A DNA stretch of 64,000 bases from Sphingomonas baiyangensis. Its GTDB lineage: Bacteria > Pseudomonadota > Alphaproteobacteria > Sphingomonadales > Sphingomonadaceae. Below, one piece after another: positions 25,080 to 38,168 of the stretch (positions within the stretch are counted from its first letter, which is position 1; each line of letters opens with the position of its first letter). The stretch is from NCBI RefSeq assembly GCF_005144715.1, contig NZ_SWKR01000002.1:1496146-1560145 (forward strand). Direction: 5' to 3'. A program made the translations under genes and the position numbers. Below the pieces are notes generated by a model, which saw only the letters and a list, made by a program, of their open reading frames with translations, made no database searches and was not told the origin of the DNA.

Positions 25080-26003
25080 ATGATGCGCGCGATACCCACG
25101 ACCAACGCCGCCGCGACGCGGACCGAACCGCAGGCCGCGATCGCGCGCGCCAGTGCGCGGACCGGCGTGGACTTCAACTATCTCATCGGCCAGGCGCAGA
25201 TCGAAAGCGGGATGCGCACCAATGCGCGCGCACGCACCTCGAGCGCCACGGGCCTGTATCAGTTCATCGAGCAGAGCTGGCTGGGCGTGGTGAAGGCGCA
25301 TGGCGCCGAGCATGGCCTCGGCTGGGCTGCCGACAGCATCCGCCAGACCGGATCGGGGCGCTATTATGTCGCCGACGCGGGCACGCGGGCTGCGATCCTC
25401 AACCTGCGTACCGATGCCAATGCCGCATCGCTGATGGCCGCCGAGCACGCCGCCGACAACAAGGCCGCGCTCGAAGGCGCGCTCGGCCGCGAGGCAACGG
25501 GCACCGACCTCTACATGGCGCATTTCCTCGGGCTGGGCGGCGCGCGCAAGTTCCTCTCGGCGATGCAGGCCGCGCCCGACCGCGCCGCCGCGCCGATGTT
25601 CCCCGCCGCCGCGCGCGCCAACCGCTCGATCTTCTACGCCCCCGGCGGCCAGCCGCGCTCGCTTGCCGACATCTACCAGCGCTTCGCCGGCAAGCTCGAT
25701 CGCGGCGCCAACGCTGCCGGCGCCGCCGGATCGGCCTCGGGCATGCTCGCCGCCGAACCCGCGGTGCACCGCACGATCGACGGCATGGACGTGATCCTCG
25801 GCAATGACGCGCAGGGCGGCGACGACGCCTGGTTGCAGACGACGCTCGCCAATCTCAACGTCGTGCAGGACGTGCGCGGCTGGCAGCGCCGCACCGCCGC
25901 CGACGGATCGCCGCTCGACGCCGGCCGCATCAACGCGCTGCGCCCGACGCCCGAGACCGCGCGCCTCGCCTATCTGATGCTCGCCAATCTGGGTGCCGCG
26001 TGA
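25080..26003 (+). CDS. lytic transglycosylase (flagellar SltF/FlgJ-muramidase-like)
   Basis: A 307-residue protein with an SLT-type domain. Catalytic Glu42 lies in LIGQAQIESGMRTNA; ATGLYQFIEQSWL and later YMAHFLGLGGARKFL follow. It would open peptidoglycan for the growing rod, replacing the muramidase half missing from FlgJ here. No clear signal peptide is seen, so export through the flagellar system is likely (inference). Translation from the TTG at 25041 would lie inside the promoter, so 25080 or 25083 is the start. Confidence 0.88.
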   Translation: MMRAIPTTNAAATRTEPQAAIARASARTGVDFNYLIGQAQIESGMRTNARARTSSATGLYQFIEQSWLGVVKAHGAEHGLGWAADSIRQTGSGRYYVADAGTRAAILNLRTDANAASLMAAEHAADNKAALEGALGREATGTDLYMAHFLGLGGARKFLSAMQAAPDRAAAPMFPAAARANRSIFYAPGGQPRSLADIYQRFAGKLDRGANAAGAAGSASGMLAAEPAVHRTIDGMDVILGNDAQGGDDAWLQTTLANLNVVQDVRGWQRRTAADGSPLDAGRINALRPTPETARLAYLMLANLGAA

Positions 26004-28084
26004 TGGGCGGCTTCTCGATGGCCAATATGGGGGCGTTCGGCCGCTCCTCGGCATTGCCGGCGGCAATCCTGCTGCTCGTGGTGTTGATGGTCGTGCCGAT
26101 CCCCGCGGTGCTGCTCGACGTTTTCTTCGTCATCAACATCATGCTCAGCCTCGCGGTGCTGATGGTGGCCTTGAACGCGCAGAAGCCGCTCGACTTCTCG
26201 TCCTTCCCCACCGTTTTGCTGTTCGTCACGCTGTTCCGCCTCGGCCTCAACGTCGCCTCGACGCGCGTCGTGCTGGTGCACGGGCACGAGGGTGAGGCAG
26301 CGGCGGGCCATGTGATCGAGGCGTTCGGCAGCTTCCTGATCGGCGGCGACTATGTCGTCGGCATCCTCGTCTTCTCGATCCTGATGATCATCAACATGAT
26401 CGTGGTGACGAAGGGCGCGGGGCGCGTGTCCGAAGTGTCGGCGCGCTTCACGCTCGATGCCTTGCCCGGTAAACAGATGGCGATCGACGCCGATCTCAAC
26501 GCCGGCCTGCTGACGCCCGACGAAGCGCGCGCACGCCGTGTCGAGGTGTCGACCGAAGCCGATTTCTACGGTTCGATGGACGGTTCGTCGAAGTTCGTAA
26601 AGGGCGACGCGATCGCGGGCCTGCTGATCCTTGCGATCAACATCGTCGGCGGCCTGATCCTCGGCACCGTCAGCCACGGGCTTAGCCTCGGCGAAGCGGC
26701 GCAGACCTATATCCTGCTCGCGATCGGCGATGCGCTGGTGGCGCAGGTGCCCGCGCTCATGCTGTCGATCGCCGCCGCCGCGATCGTCACGCGCGTCACC
26801 TCTGCGCATGATCTTTCGGGCCAGATCGGCAGCCAGTTCGCCTCGCACCGCACCTGGACGCCGGTTGCCGGCATCCTCGGGCTCCTCGGACTGCTGCCGG
26901 GAATGCCGAGCCTCGTCATCCTGCCCGCCGCGGCGGCCGCCGGCTATGCAGCCTATCGCCTGCGGCAGGCAGCCAATCGCCCGCCGCCCGCCGAGCCCGC
27001 CGCGATCGAGGCGCCCAAGGATCTGTCGAAGATCGGCTGGGACGAAGTGACCGAGAATCTCCAGGTGATGCTCGACATCGGCTACGGCCTCGTGCCGCTG
27101 GTCGACGAGCGCAAGGGCGCGCCCCTGATGAGCCGGATCACCGGCGTGCGGCGGCAGCTTTCGAAGGATCTGGGCTTCGTCGTGCCGCAGGTGCGCGTGC
27201 GCGACGACATCAATCTGGCGCCCTACACCTACCGCATCGTCATCAACGGCGTGACGATGGGCGAGGACCATTGCTCGCCCGACGAGATGCTGGCGCTCAA
27301 CACCGGCCAGGGCGTGGGCAAGCTGCGCGGCAAGGCAGCCAAGGACCCGACCTTCGGCCTCGACGCCACCTGGATCGCCGCGGGCGATGCCGATGCGGCG
27401 ACGGGCATGGGCTATCTGGTCGTCGATCCCGGCACCGTCATCGCCACGCACCTCAACCAGATGCTGATCCAGAACGCATCCGACCTGCTGGGGCCGGACG
27501 AGGTGCAGTCGCTGCTCGACGGCCTGAAGGACCGCGCGGGCGCGCTGGTGGCGGCGCTCTGCCCGCAGCCGCTCTCGCTCACCACGCTCACGCAGGTGCT
27601 GCGCGGGCTGCTCGCCGAGAATATTCCGCTCAAGGAGTTCCGCCGCATCGCCGCCGCGATCGCGGTCGCCGCGCAGCGCACGCTCGACGCCGACGAGCTG
27701 ATCGAGGCGATCCGCCCCGAACTGGGCGGGCTCATCATCCAGAAGCTGTGCGGCGTGCGCGAGCCGCTGCGCGTGATGACGCTCGAAGGCCAGCTCGAGG
27801 CGCTCTTGGGCCAGGCGGTGCGCTCGGATGCCTCGCGCCGCCATGCGATCGAACCCGATCTCGGCCGCCGCATCGTCGATGCGCTGCAACGCGCCGCGCA
27901 GCCGCTGGTCAACGAGGCCAAGCCTTTCGCGCTCGTCGTCCAGCCATCGATCCGCGTCGCCATCCGCAAGCTGGTGCGCGGCTGCCTGCCCGATACGCCC
28001 GTGATGAGCTTTTTCGAGGTGCCCGAGGACAAGGCCGTCGAGGTCGTGGCCGTGATCGGGGCGCCGGAGGCCCTTGCCGCATGA
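26003..28084 (+). CDS. flhA: flagellar export apparatus protein FlhA
   Basis: A 693-residue inner-membrane protein of the flagellar type III export gate. About seven to eight N-terminal TM segments (to about residue 320) include the FHIPEP-region pattern (FPTVLLFVTLFRLGLNVASTR). The cytosolic domain runs to the C-terminus with KEFRRIAAAIA and EPLRVMTLEGQLE. The ATG at 26003 overlaps the muramidase stop (TGATG); a GTG at 26000 is the alternative. The other export genes are elsewhere. Confidence 0.96.
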   Translation: MGGFSMANMGAFGRSSALPAAILLLVVLMVVPIPAVLLDVFFVINIMLSLAVLMVALNAQKPLDFSSFPTVLLFVTLFRLGLNVASTRVVLVHGHEGEAAAGHVIEAFGSFLIGGDYVVGILVFSILMIINMIVVTKGAGRVSEVSARFTLDALPGKQMAIDADLNAGLLTPDEARARRVEVSTEADFYGSMDGSSKFVKGDAIAGLLILAINIVGGLILGTVSHGLSLGEAAQTYILLAIGDALVAQVPALMLSIAAAAIVTRVTSAHDLSGQIGSQFASHRTWTPVAGILGLLGLLPGMPSLVILPAAAAAGYAAYRLRQAANRPPPAEPAAIEAPKDLSKIGWDEVTENLQVMLDIGYGLVPLVDERKGAPLMSRITGVRRQLSKDLGFVVPQVRVRDDINLAPYTYRIVINGVTMGEDHCSPDEMLALNTGQGVGKLRGKAAKDPTFGLDATWIAAGDADAATGMGYLVVDPGTVIATHLNQMLIQNASDLLGPDEVQSLLDGLKDRAGALVAALCPQPLSLTTLTQVLRGLLAENIPLKEFRRIAAAIAVAAQRTLDADELIEAIRPELGGLIIQKLCGVREPLRVMTLEGQLEALLGQAVRSDASRRHAIEPDLGRRIVDALQRAAQPLVNEAKPFALVVQPSIRVAIRKLVRGCLPDTPVMSFFEVPEDKAVEVVAVIGAPEALAA

Positions 28085-28809
28085 ACATGATGTCCCCCAT
28101 CCATCTCTACACCGCCGCGACGCCGGCGCGTGACGTCGAGGCGCTGGTGCGCGAGCATCTGCCGCTGGTGCGCCGCATCGCGTGGCACGTGCACGGCAGT
28201 ATGTCGGCGATCGTCGAGGTGGAGGATCTGGTGCAGATCGGCATGGTCGCGCTGGTCGAGGCGGCCAACGCCTTCGAGGATCGCGGTGCCGTCACCTTCC
28301 GCCAATATGCCATCACGCGCGTGCGCGGCAGCATGATCGACGAGCTGCGCCGCCAGGCGACGCTGACGCGCGGCGCGATGAAGCGCAGGCGTGCCTATAC
28401 CGAGACTGTGGCGGCGTTGCAGGCCGAACTGGGGCGGCGCCCCGAGGACGCCGATGTCGCCGCGCGACTGGGCGTGAGCGTTGAGAAGCTGCGGCTCGAC
28501 TATGCCACCGCCGAGGCGCTGCGCTTCGATCCGATCGACGACGTCTATACCGACGAGGGGCCGTGGTTCATGGACGACAGCCCCGACGCGTTCCAGCAGC
28601 TTGCCGACAGCGACCTGCGCGACGCGCTGGTAGCCGCGATCGCCGCGCTGCCCGAGCGCGAGGCGCTGGTGATCCAGCTATATTATGTCGAGGAACTCAA
28701 TCTCGAGGAGATCGGCCAGGTGCTGGGCGTGGGCGGCGCGCGCGTGTGCCAGATCAAGGCGAGCGCGCACGCCCGGCTGAAGAAGGCGCTCGCCGGCGCG
28801 GTCGAATAG
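28081..28809 (+). CDS. fliA: flagellar sigma factor FliA (sigma-28)
   Basis: A 242-residue sigma factor. Region 2 reads VEVEDLVQIGMVALVEAANAFEDRGAVTFRQYAITRVRGSMIDELR and region 4 ALPEREALVIQLYYVEELNLEEIGQVLGVGGARVCQIKASA. It would transcribe late genes (filament, motor, chemotaxis) after FlgM export. It starts inside the flhA stop (ATGA), so it shares the sigma-54 transcript. Confidence 0.95.
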   Translation: MNMMSPIHLYTAATPARDVEALVREHLPLVRRIAWHVHGSMSAIVEVEDLVQIGMVALVEAANAFEDRGAVTFRQYAITRVRGSMIDELRRQATLTRGAMKRRRAYTETVAALQAELGRRPEDADVAARLGVSVEKLRLDYATAEALRFDPIDDVYTDEGPWFMDDSPDAFQQLADSDLRDALVAAIAALPEREALVIQLYYVEELNLEEIGQVLGVGGARVCQIKASAHARLKKALAGAVE

Positions 28810-28812
28810 GCG

Positions 28813-29340
28813 CTACCGGGCGGCGCGGCGGAACAGCCATACCGATGCCAGCCACGTCGCCGTCAGCGCCAGCGTGAATGGCCAGACGCCGTGCCCGGCG
28901 AACTGCATCGCCAGACCGAGCGCGAGTTGCGCGCCTGCCGCGAACAGCATCGCGTACGCCATCGGCGCCGCGCGCAAGCGCGCGACGGCGGCGGCCAGCA
29001 ATGCCAGCGCGGGCACGAGGTTGAACGCCATGTTGATGTCGTTCTCCTCGCTGCCGACGATACCCACCGCGGCATTGGCCCAGAGCGTGAGCAGCGCCGC
29101 CGCGAGCGCGACCGCAGCGCCCGCACGATAGGCAGCGCGATCGCTGCGGCGGACGACCAGCTCGAAGGCGAGGCCGACGCCGCCGAGCAGCACGATTGCG
29201 AAGCCGAAATCCTCCGGCCCCCAATGCACTTCGCTGGTGAAGCGCATCGCCACCGCGGGCGCAGCGATCATCGCGGCGATGGTGCCCCATCCGAGCGGGC
29301 GCCAGAGATTGCGTGCGCGAAGATCGGCGGGTGCGGGCAT
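28813..29340 (-). CDS. multi-pass membrane protein, unknown function
   Basis: A 175-residue protein with about six TM segments (starting GWGTIAAMIAAPAVAM, ending LALTATWLASVWLF). GGAGA precedes the ATG at 29340. No family is recognised. It is convergent with fliA (3 bp apart) and divergent from a winged-helix regulator across 82 bp, so that regulator may control it. Confidence 0.7.
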   Translation of the reverse strand: MPAPADLRARNLWRPLGWGTIAAMIAAPAVAMRFTSEVHWGPEDFGFAIVLLGGVGLAFELVVRRSDRAAYRAGAAVALAAALLTLWANAAVGIVGSEENDINMAFNLVPALALLAAAVARLRAAPMAYAMLFAAGAQLALGLAMQFAGHGVWPFTLALTATWLASVWLFRRAAR

Positions 29341-29422
29341 GGCTTGTCTCCGGATGATTGGCGCTCCATCACTGCCTGCCAGATCCATGAGCGGCATGAG
29401 GCGCAGGTGAGCAATTGCTGAA

Positions 29423-30508
29423 ATGAGCGGTTCGGCGCTTTGCTTCGACGAGTTCCGGCTCGATCCCGAAGACCGGCGGCTCACGCGGCGGGGGGCGGCG
29501 GTCGAGCTCAATGCACGCTATCTCGACGTGCTGATCCTGCTGGTCGAGGCACGCGGCGAACTGGTGACCAAGCAGCGCTTCATGGACGAGGTGTGGCGCG
29601 GCGTGCCCGTGACCGACGAGGCGCTGACGCAGGCGATCCGCACGCTGCGCCGCGCGCTGGACGACGATGCCGCCGCACCGCGCTTCATCGCGACGGTGCC
29701 AAAGCATGGCTATCGCTTCGTCGCGCCCGTATCCGCCCAACCGATGCAGGCAGGGCCGCCGGGGGAGAGTCGCGACCCTGCGCCCCCGCGCCCGTCACTT
29801 GCCCGCGCTGTGATCGCCGGAAGCGCCGGCGCGGCGCTGGCCGGCGCGGTGGTGGGTGCGGCCTATGGTCTGATCGGCGCGGCGAGCGCGCGCGGCGGCG
29901 GCGGCGCGATTTCGGGCGTGCTGGTGCTCGCACTGGTGGCGACCCTCTCGGCAGCGGTGGCGGGCGGCGGCATCGCAGCGGGCATCGGCCTCGGCCGGCG
30001 TTTCGGCCCACGATCGCGGCTTGCCGCGTCGATCGACGGAGAACTTGGCGGACTGGCGACGGGGCTCGTCGCGCATCTGGTGGGCAAGGACGCCTTCGGG
30101 CTGCTGTTAGGCCGCGATATCGGCGGATTCGCGGGCGCTATCGAAGGCGTGATTGTCGGCGGCGCGGTTGGGCTGGCATTGACCGAGGCGCGGCGCTGGC
30201 TGCTGCGCGCGGCGATGCTGGGCGCGCTGGCGGGGCTTTCGATCGGCCTGATCGACGGACGGTTGATGGCGGGGAGCCTGGAAAGCCTGGTGCTTGCCTT
30301 TCCCGGCTCGCGCTTCGGCTTCGATGCACTGGGCGCGCTGTTCGGCGAGGACGGGCTCGGCCCGGTATCGCGGATCGTGACCGCCACGGTCGAGGGCGCG
30401 TTGTTCGTAGCGGCGATGGCATGGGGATGGCGGCGATTGGCCGAGCCCGGCTATTCCCCGGCCACGCCCTCGCGTCGGCGCAGTTCGGCCTTGATGTCGA
30501 GTCCGTAG
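29423..30508 (+). CDS. winged-helix regulator with C-terminal membrane domain
   Basis: A 361-residue protein. Residues 1-100 form an OmpR/PhoB-type winged helix (FRLDPEDRRLTRRGAAVEL; DEALTQAIRTLRRALDDD; TVPKHGYRFV), as in ToxR/CadC-like regulators without a receiver. The rest is Gly/Ala-rich with several hydrophobic segments (residues about 125-345), so DNA binding would occur at the membrane. No sensor fold is recognised. Its last 58 bp overlap the 3' end of ada on the other strand. Confidence 0.8.
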   Translation: MSGSALCFDEFRLDPEDRRLTRRGAAVELNARYLDVLILLVEARGELVTKQRFMDEVWRGVPVTDEALTQAIRTLRRALDDDAAAPRFIATVPKHGYRFVAPVSAQPMQAGPPGESRDPAPPRPSLARAVIAGSAGAALAGAVVGAAYGLIGAASARGGGGAISGVLVLALVATLSAAVAGGGIAAGIGLGRRFGPRSRLAASIDGELGGLATGLVAHLVGKDAFGLLLGRDIGGFAGAIEGVIVGGAVGLALTEARRWLLRAAMLGALAGLSIGLIDGRLMAGSLESLVLAFPGSRFGFDALGALFGEDGLGPVSRIVTATVEGALFVAAMAWGWRRLAEPGYSPATPSRRRSSALMSSP

Positions 30509-31497
30509 GCATAGCCGCCGAGCGACCCGTCGCTGCGCGCGACGCGGTGGCAGGGGATGGCGACGGCAACGTGATTGGCGCCACATGCCGAACTCGCCGC
30601 GCGCACCGCGCCGGGCTTGCCGACGCGCGCGGCGAGTTCGGCATAGCTGATCGAGCTGCCCGGCGGGATCGCGCGGAGCGCCTGCCATATCGCTTCCTGG
30701 AACGCGGTCCCCTGCACGTCGAGCGGCAGGTCGCGGTCGCGCCCCGGCGCTTCGACTTCGGCCACTACGCGCGCGGCCAGCGCTGCCAGCGCCTCGTCGC
30801 CGGGGCGGATCTCGGCGTGGGGGAAGCGCACGGCGAGCGCGGCCGCGTCCTCGCCGAACGCCACGCGGCACAGCCCCCGCTCGGTCGCCGCGATCAGCAG
30901 CGGGCCGAGGCTGGTCTCGGCGATCGTCCAGCCGATCGTCACTCCCCTGCCCCCCGCCTTCCACGCCGAGGGCGTCATGCCGAGCCGCGCGCCCGTCTCG
31001 GCATAGAAGCGGCTGGGGGCCGAATAGCCCGCGGCATAGATGGCATCGCTCACGGCATTCTCCTCGTGCAGCAGCGCGGCGGCGCGCGCGGTGCGGTGCG
31101 CGCGGGCATAGGCGGCGGGCGTCACGCCGGTCGCGCGCTTGAACAGGCGGTGGAAATGGTGCGGCGCATAGCCGACACGCGCCGCCAGCCCTTCGAGCGA
31201 CGGCGGCGCATCGGGCGCGGCCGAATCGAGGATGGCAAGCGCGGCATCGACGGCGGCACGATCGCGCGCGACGGCGTCGGGCAGACAGCGCATGCAGGCA
31301 CGAAAGCCCGCATCGCGCGCGGCGGCGGCATCGGGATAGAAACGCATATGCTCGCGCAGCGGCCGCCGCGCGGGGCAGCTGGGCCGGCAATAGATGCCGG
31401 TGGTGACGACGGCGCCGACGAACCGCCCGTCGAACGCACGGTCGCGGCGTTCGAAGGCGGCCCAGGCAGCGGCGTCGGAGATGGCGGCGGACGACAT
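30451..31497 (-). CDS. ada: bifunctional Ada: methyl-phosphotriester/O6-methylguanine methyltransferase and activator
   Basis: A 348-residue full-length Ada. The N-terminal zinc domain has Cys37, Cys41, Cys68 and Cys71 (one takes methyl from phosphotriesters). An AraC-type HTH follows (about residues 85-180). The C-terminal MGMT domain has the PCHRV acceptor Cys316. It repairs alkylated DNA and activates its own regulon. Tail-to-tail with the membrane regulator gene, overlapping by 58 bp. Confidence 0.94.
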   Translation of the reverse strand: MSSAAISDAAAWAAFERRDRAFDGRFVGAVVTTGIYCRPSCPARRPLREHMRFYPDAAAARDAGFRACMRCLPDAVARDRAAVDAALAILDSAAPDAPPSLEGLAARVGYAPHHFHRLFKRATGVTPAAYARAHRTARAAALLHEENAVSDAIYAAGYSAPSRFYAETGARLGMTPSAWKAGGRGVTIGWTIAETSLGPLLIAATERGLCRVAFGEDAAALAVRFPHAEIRPGDEALAALAARVVAEVEAPGRDRDLPLDVQGTAFQEAIWQALRAIPPGSSISYAELAARVGKPGAVRAASSACGANHVAVAIPCHRVARSDGSLGGYAYGLDIKAELRRREGVAGE

Positions 31498-31560
31498 GCC
31501 ACGGCAATAGCGCGCATCCCGCCCCGCCGCATCCCGCGGCTTGCGTTCAAAGCGGCGCGA

Positions 31561-32490
31561 TCATCCCTGCTGCTCGCGCAGCGCGGCGTCGGCGCGTGCG
31601 GCCATGGTGTTCTGCACGCGCGCGATCGCCTCGCGCACATCGCCCGCGCGCGGCTCGATCGCCTGCATCGCCACATACAGGTCGCGCGCCGCCTCCAGAT
31701 CGTCGGCGGCCTCAGCGCACAGCGCGCGGTTGAACACGACCGAGGGATGGTTGGGCAGCGCCTGGTCGATCGCGTCGAACTCGGCGCACGATGCCGCCAG
31801 ATCGCGCTGCGTCAGACGGATATTGGCCTTGAACCGGTCGCCGATCGCCTTGTCCATGCCCTTGCGGCCTTCGCGGAAGCGGATGCTCACGCGCTCGGCG
31901 CTGGGTGTCAGATCGTCGCGCACGACATTGGCGATCGTGCCGATGAGCGCGCGCACGCGGTCTTCCTCGCCCGGCATCTGCGCGGCGTCGCCGGGGCAGT
32001 GATCGGCCTGTTCGCGCTGCGGCATCGCCTCGGACCAGAGCACGCGGCCGTCGTCGCCGCCCGCCACGCGCAGTTCGGCGCGAAGCGCGATGATACGGCG
32101 GCGACAGTCGAGCTCGACATTGCCGCGCTTCTTGCAGTCGCTCTCGGTGCCCTCGATGCAGCGGTTGCGCTGGAGCTTGACGCGGGTCGTCTGCACGTCG
32201 GAGCTGATAAAGCCCTCGAGCGTCGCGTCGGCGGCCTCGCCGCCGCGGCGCCCCGCCATCACGTCGAAATGCGGGCGGCCATCGGCACCGGGCCGCGCCA
32301 GCGCGCGCTCGATCGCCATCGACAGCTGCATGCCGTCCTGCCCGCCGATGCGGCCGATCGCGAGCGAGCGCAGCATCGCCACGTCGCGCGCGGGTGCCGG
32401 CGCCTCGGCAACGAACGACACGGCTTCGGCCAGCACGGGCGCGGCCACGCACAGCGCCATCGCGGCGCACGATGCGGTGATGAATCGCAT
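31561..32490 (-). CDS. periplasmic TPR-like protein, unknown function
   Basis: A 309-residue protein with a signal peptide (MRFITASCAAMALCVAAPVLA). The middle holds several cysteines (NRCIEGTESDCKKRGNVELDC) and the C-terminal third has TPR-like helices (CAEFDAIDQALPNHPSVVFNRALCAEAADDLEAARDLY). No family is named with confidence. It is divergent from the atp operon. Confidence 0.6.
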   Translation of the reverse strand: MRFITASCAAMALCVAAPVLAEAVSFVAEAPAPARDVAMLRSLAIGRIGGQDGMQLSMAIERALARPGADGRPHFDVMAGRRGGEAADATLEGFISSDVQTTRVKLQRNRCIEGTESDCKKRGNVELDCRRRIIALRAELRVAGGDDGRVLWSEAMPQREQADHCPGDAAQMPGEEDRVRALIGTIANVVRDDLTPSAERVSIRFREGRKGMDKAIGDRFKANIRLTQRDLAASCAEFDAIDQALPNHPSVVFNRALCAEAADDLEAARDLYVAMQAIEPRAGDVREAIARVQNTMAARADAALREQQG

Positions 32491-32625
32491 GATGGATATC
32501 TCCCCCTTTTGTCCCCGGCGCTTGTCTATCGCGGGCGCGCGGAGACGTGCAACCCGGACCGCGCCCGTGCCAGCACCCGGCTTGCGAAACCGCCGAGCCG
32601 ATGCTAGCAGCCCGCCAACCCATCC

Positions 32626-32651
32626 GGGCCGCAGGCTTTGCGGCCCTCTTT
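32626..32651 (+). terminator. attenuator-like hairpin in the atp leader
   Basis: GGGCCGCA-ggctt-TGCGGCCC is a perfect 8 bp stem with a five-base loop, followed by TCTTT. On the plus strand it lies 40 bp upstream of atpH, with no plus-strand gene before it, so it would be transcribed only from an atp promoter further upstream. It has the shape of an intrinsic terminator with a poor T-tract. The rest of 32491-32690 shows no clear promoter. Confidence 0.55.
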
Positions 32652-32690
32652 GCGTATGGGGCCAACCCTAGTTTCCTACGAGGATCGCGC

Positions 32691-34777
<2,087 letters not shown>

Positions 34778-34787
34778 CGAACAATTA

Positions 34788-34868
34788 CCGTTCGCCCTGA
34801 GCCTGTCGAAGGGCTGCCTTTCTTCCGCGGAAGAAGAACAGGGCTTCGACAAGCTCAGCCCGAACGGG
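34788..34868. repeat. palindromic repeat family B, inverted pair in the atp operon
   Basis: Copies at 34788-34815 (forward) and 34841-34868 (reverse) form a long hairpin between atpA and atpG. The same element type lies after atpC (38169-38281) as a diverged pair. Confidence 0.88.
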
Positions 34869-34883
34869 GATAGTGGAACCAAC

Positions 34884-35761
34884 ATGGCCTCTCTCAAGGC
34901 GCTCAAACTGCGGATCGGGTCGGTCAAGTCGACCCAGAAGATCACCAAGGCGATGAAGATGGTCGCCGCCGCCAAGCTGCGCCGCGCGCAGGAAGCGGCC
35001 GAGGCCGGCCGCCCCTATGCCGAGCGCCTTGAGGCGGTGGTGTCGAGCCTCGCCGCCAAGGTGGGCGGTGCCGACAATGCGCCGCTGCTGTTGAAGGGCA
35101 CGGGCAAATCCGACGTACACCTGTTCGTCGTCGCCACCAGCGACAAGGGGCTGGCGGGCGCGTTCAACACCAACATCGCGCGGCTCGCGCGCCGGCGTGC
35201 CGACGAGCTCATCAAGCAGGGCAAGACCGTCCATTTCTACACGATCGGCAAGAAGGGCCGCGGCGTGCTCGCGCGGCTCTATCGCGACCGCATCGTCCAT
35301 TCGGTCGAGCCGGGCGATCTGGGCAAGCTCAAGTTCGACGACGCACGCGGCTATGCCGAGGATCTGGTCGCGCGCTTCGAGGCGGGCGAGTTCGACGTCG
35401 CGCACCTGTTCTACGCCACGTTCAAGACCGTGCTGACGCAGGAGCCGACCGAGGTGCAGCTGCTGCCCGTGCCGGTGCCGCCTGCGGCCGCCGCCGATGC
35501 CGGTGGCGCGGTAGTGGAATATGAGCCCGACGAGGAATCGATCCTCGCCGATCTGCTGCCGCGCGCCATCGCCATCCAGCTCTACCGGGCGATGCGCGAG
35601 AATGCCGCATCGGAGCAGGGCAGCAAAATGACCGCGATGGACAATGCCACGCGCAACGCCGGCGACCTCATCAAGCGCCTGTCGATCGAATATAACCGCG
35701 CGCGTCAGGCCGCGATCACGACCGAGCTGGTCGAGATCATCTCGGGCGCCGAGGCGCTCTG

Positions 35762-35762
<1 letters not shown>
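34884..35762 (+). CDS. atpG: ATP synthase F1 gamma subunit
   Basis: A 292-residue central shaft protein: N-terminal RIGSVKSTQKITKAMKMVAAAKLRRAQ and C-terminal MDNATRNAGDLIKRLSIEYNRARQAAITTELVEIISGAEAL. Its stop overlaps the ATG of the following lipoprotein gene (TGATG). Confidence 0.97.
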
Positions 35763-37838
<2,076 letters not shown>

Positions 37839-37861
37839 GGTTCGCGGTTCTCCTTCCCCTA

Positions 37862-37887
37862 CCCTCTCCCCTGAAATGGGGAGAGGG
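37862..37887 (+). repeat. hairpin between atpD and atpC
   Basis: CCCTCTCCCC-tgaaat-GGGGAGAGGG is a perfect 10 bp stem with a six-base loop in the 65 bp spacer between atpD and atpC. There is no T-tract. It may stabilise the upstream mRNA end or lower epsilon expression. Confidence 0.85.
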
Positions 37888-37903
37888 CATTCAGGTCTGT
37901 CAG

Positions 37904-38155
37904 ATGCTCCATTTCGAACTCGTCACGCCCGAAAAGCTGGTCCGCTCGGAGGACGTCCACATGGTGGTCGTCCCCGGCACCGAGGGTGATTTCGGCGTGC
38001 TCGAGGGCCATGCGCCGTTCATGTCGACGATCCGCGACGGCGAGTTGCAGGTGCACCGCAGCGCCGGCGGCGCGGTGGAAACGATCCGCATCGAAGGCGG
38101 CTTCGCCGAGGTAAACGCGCGCGGGCTGACGGTGCTGGCCGAAAAGGCCGAGTGA
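37904..38155 (+). CDS. atpC: ATP synthase epsilon subunit, short form
   Basis: An 83-residue protein holding only the N-terminal beta-sandwich ([39 protein letters not shown]). The C-terminal two-helix inhibitory domain found in the 138-residue E. coli protein is missing, so inhibition of ATP hydrolysis by epsilon is not expected. Last gene of the operon. Confidence 0.93.
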   Translation: MLHFELVTPEKLVRSEDVHMVVVPGTEGDFGVLEGHAPFMSTIRDGELQVHRSAGGAVETIRIEGGFAEVNARGLTVLAEKAE

Positions 38156-38168
38156 GGTACCGCTCCTT

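Noticed and set aside
29440..32607. A 1055-codon plus-strand open frame through the regulator, ada and the TPR-like gene
   Set aside because: It runs out of frame in one real gene and antisense to two others; composition is Arg/Gly-rich without motifs.
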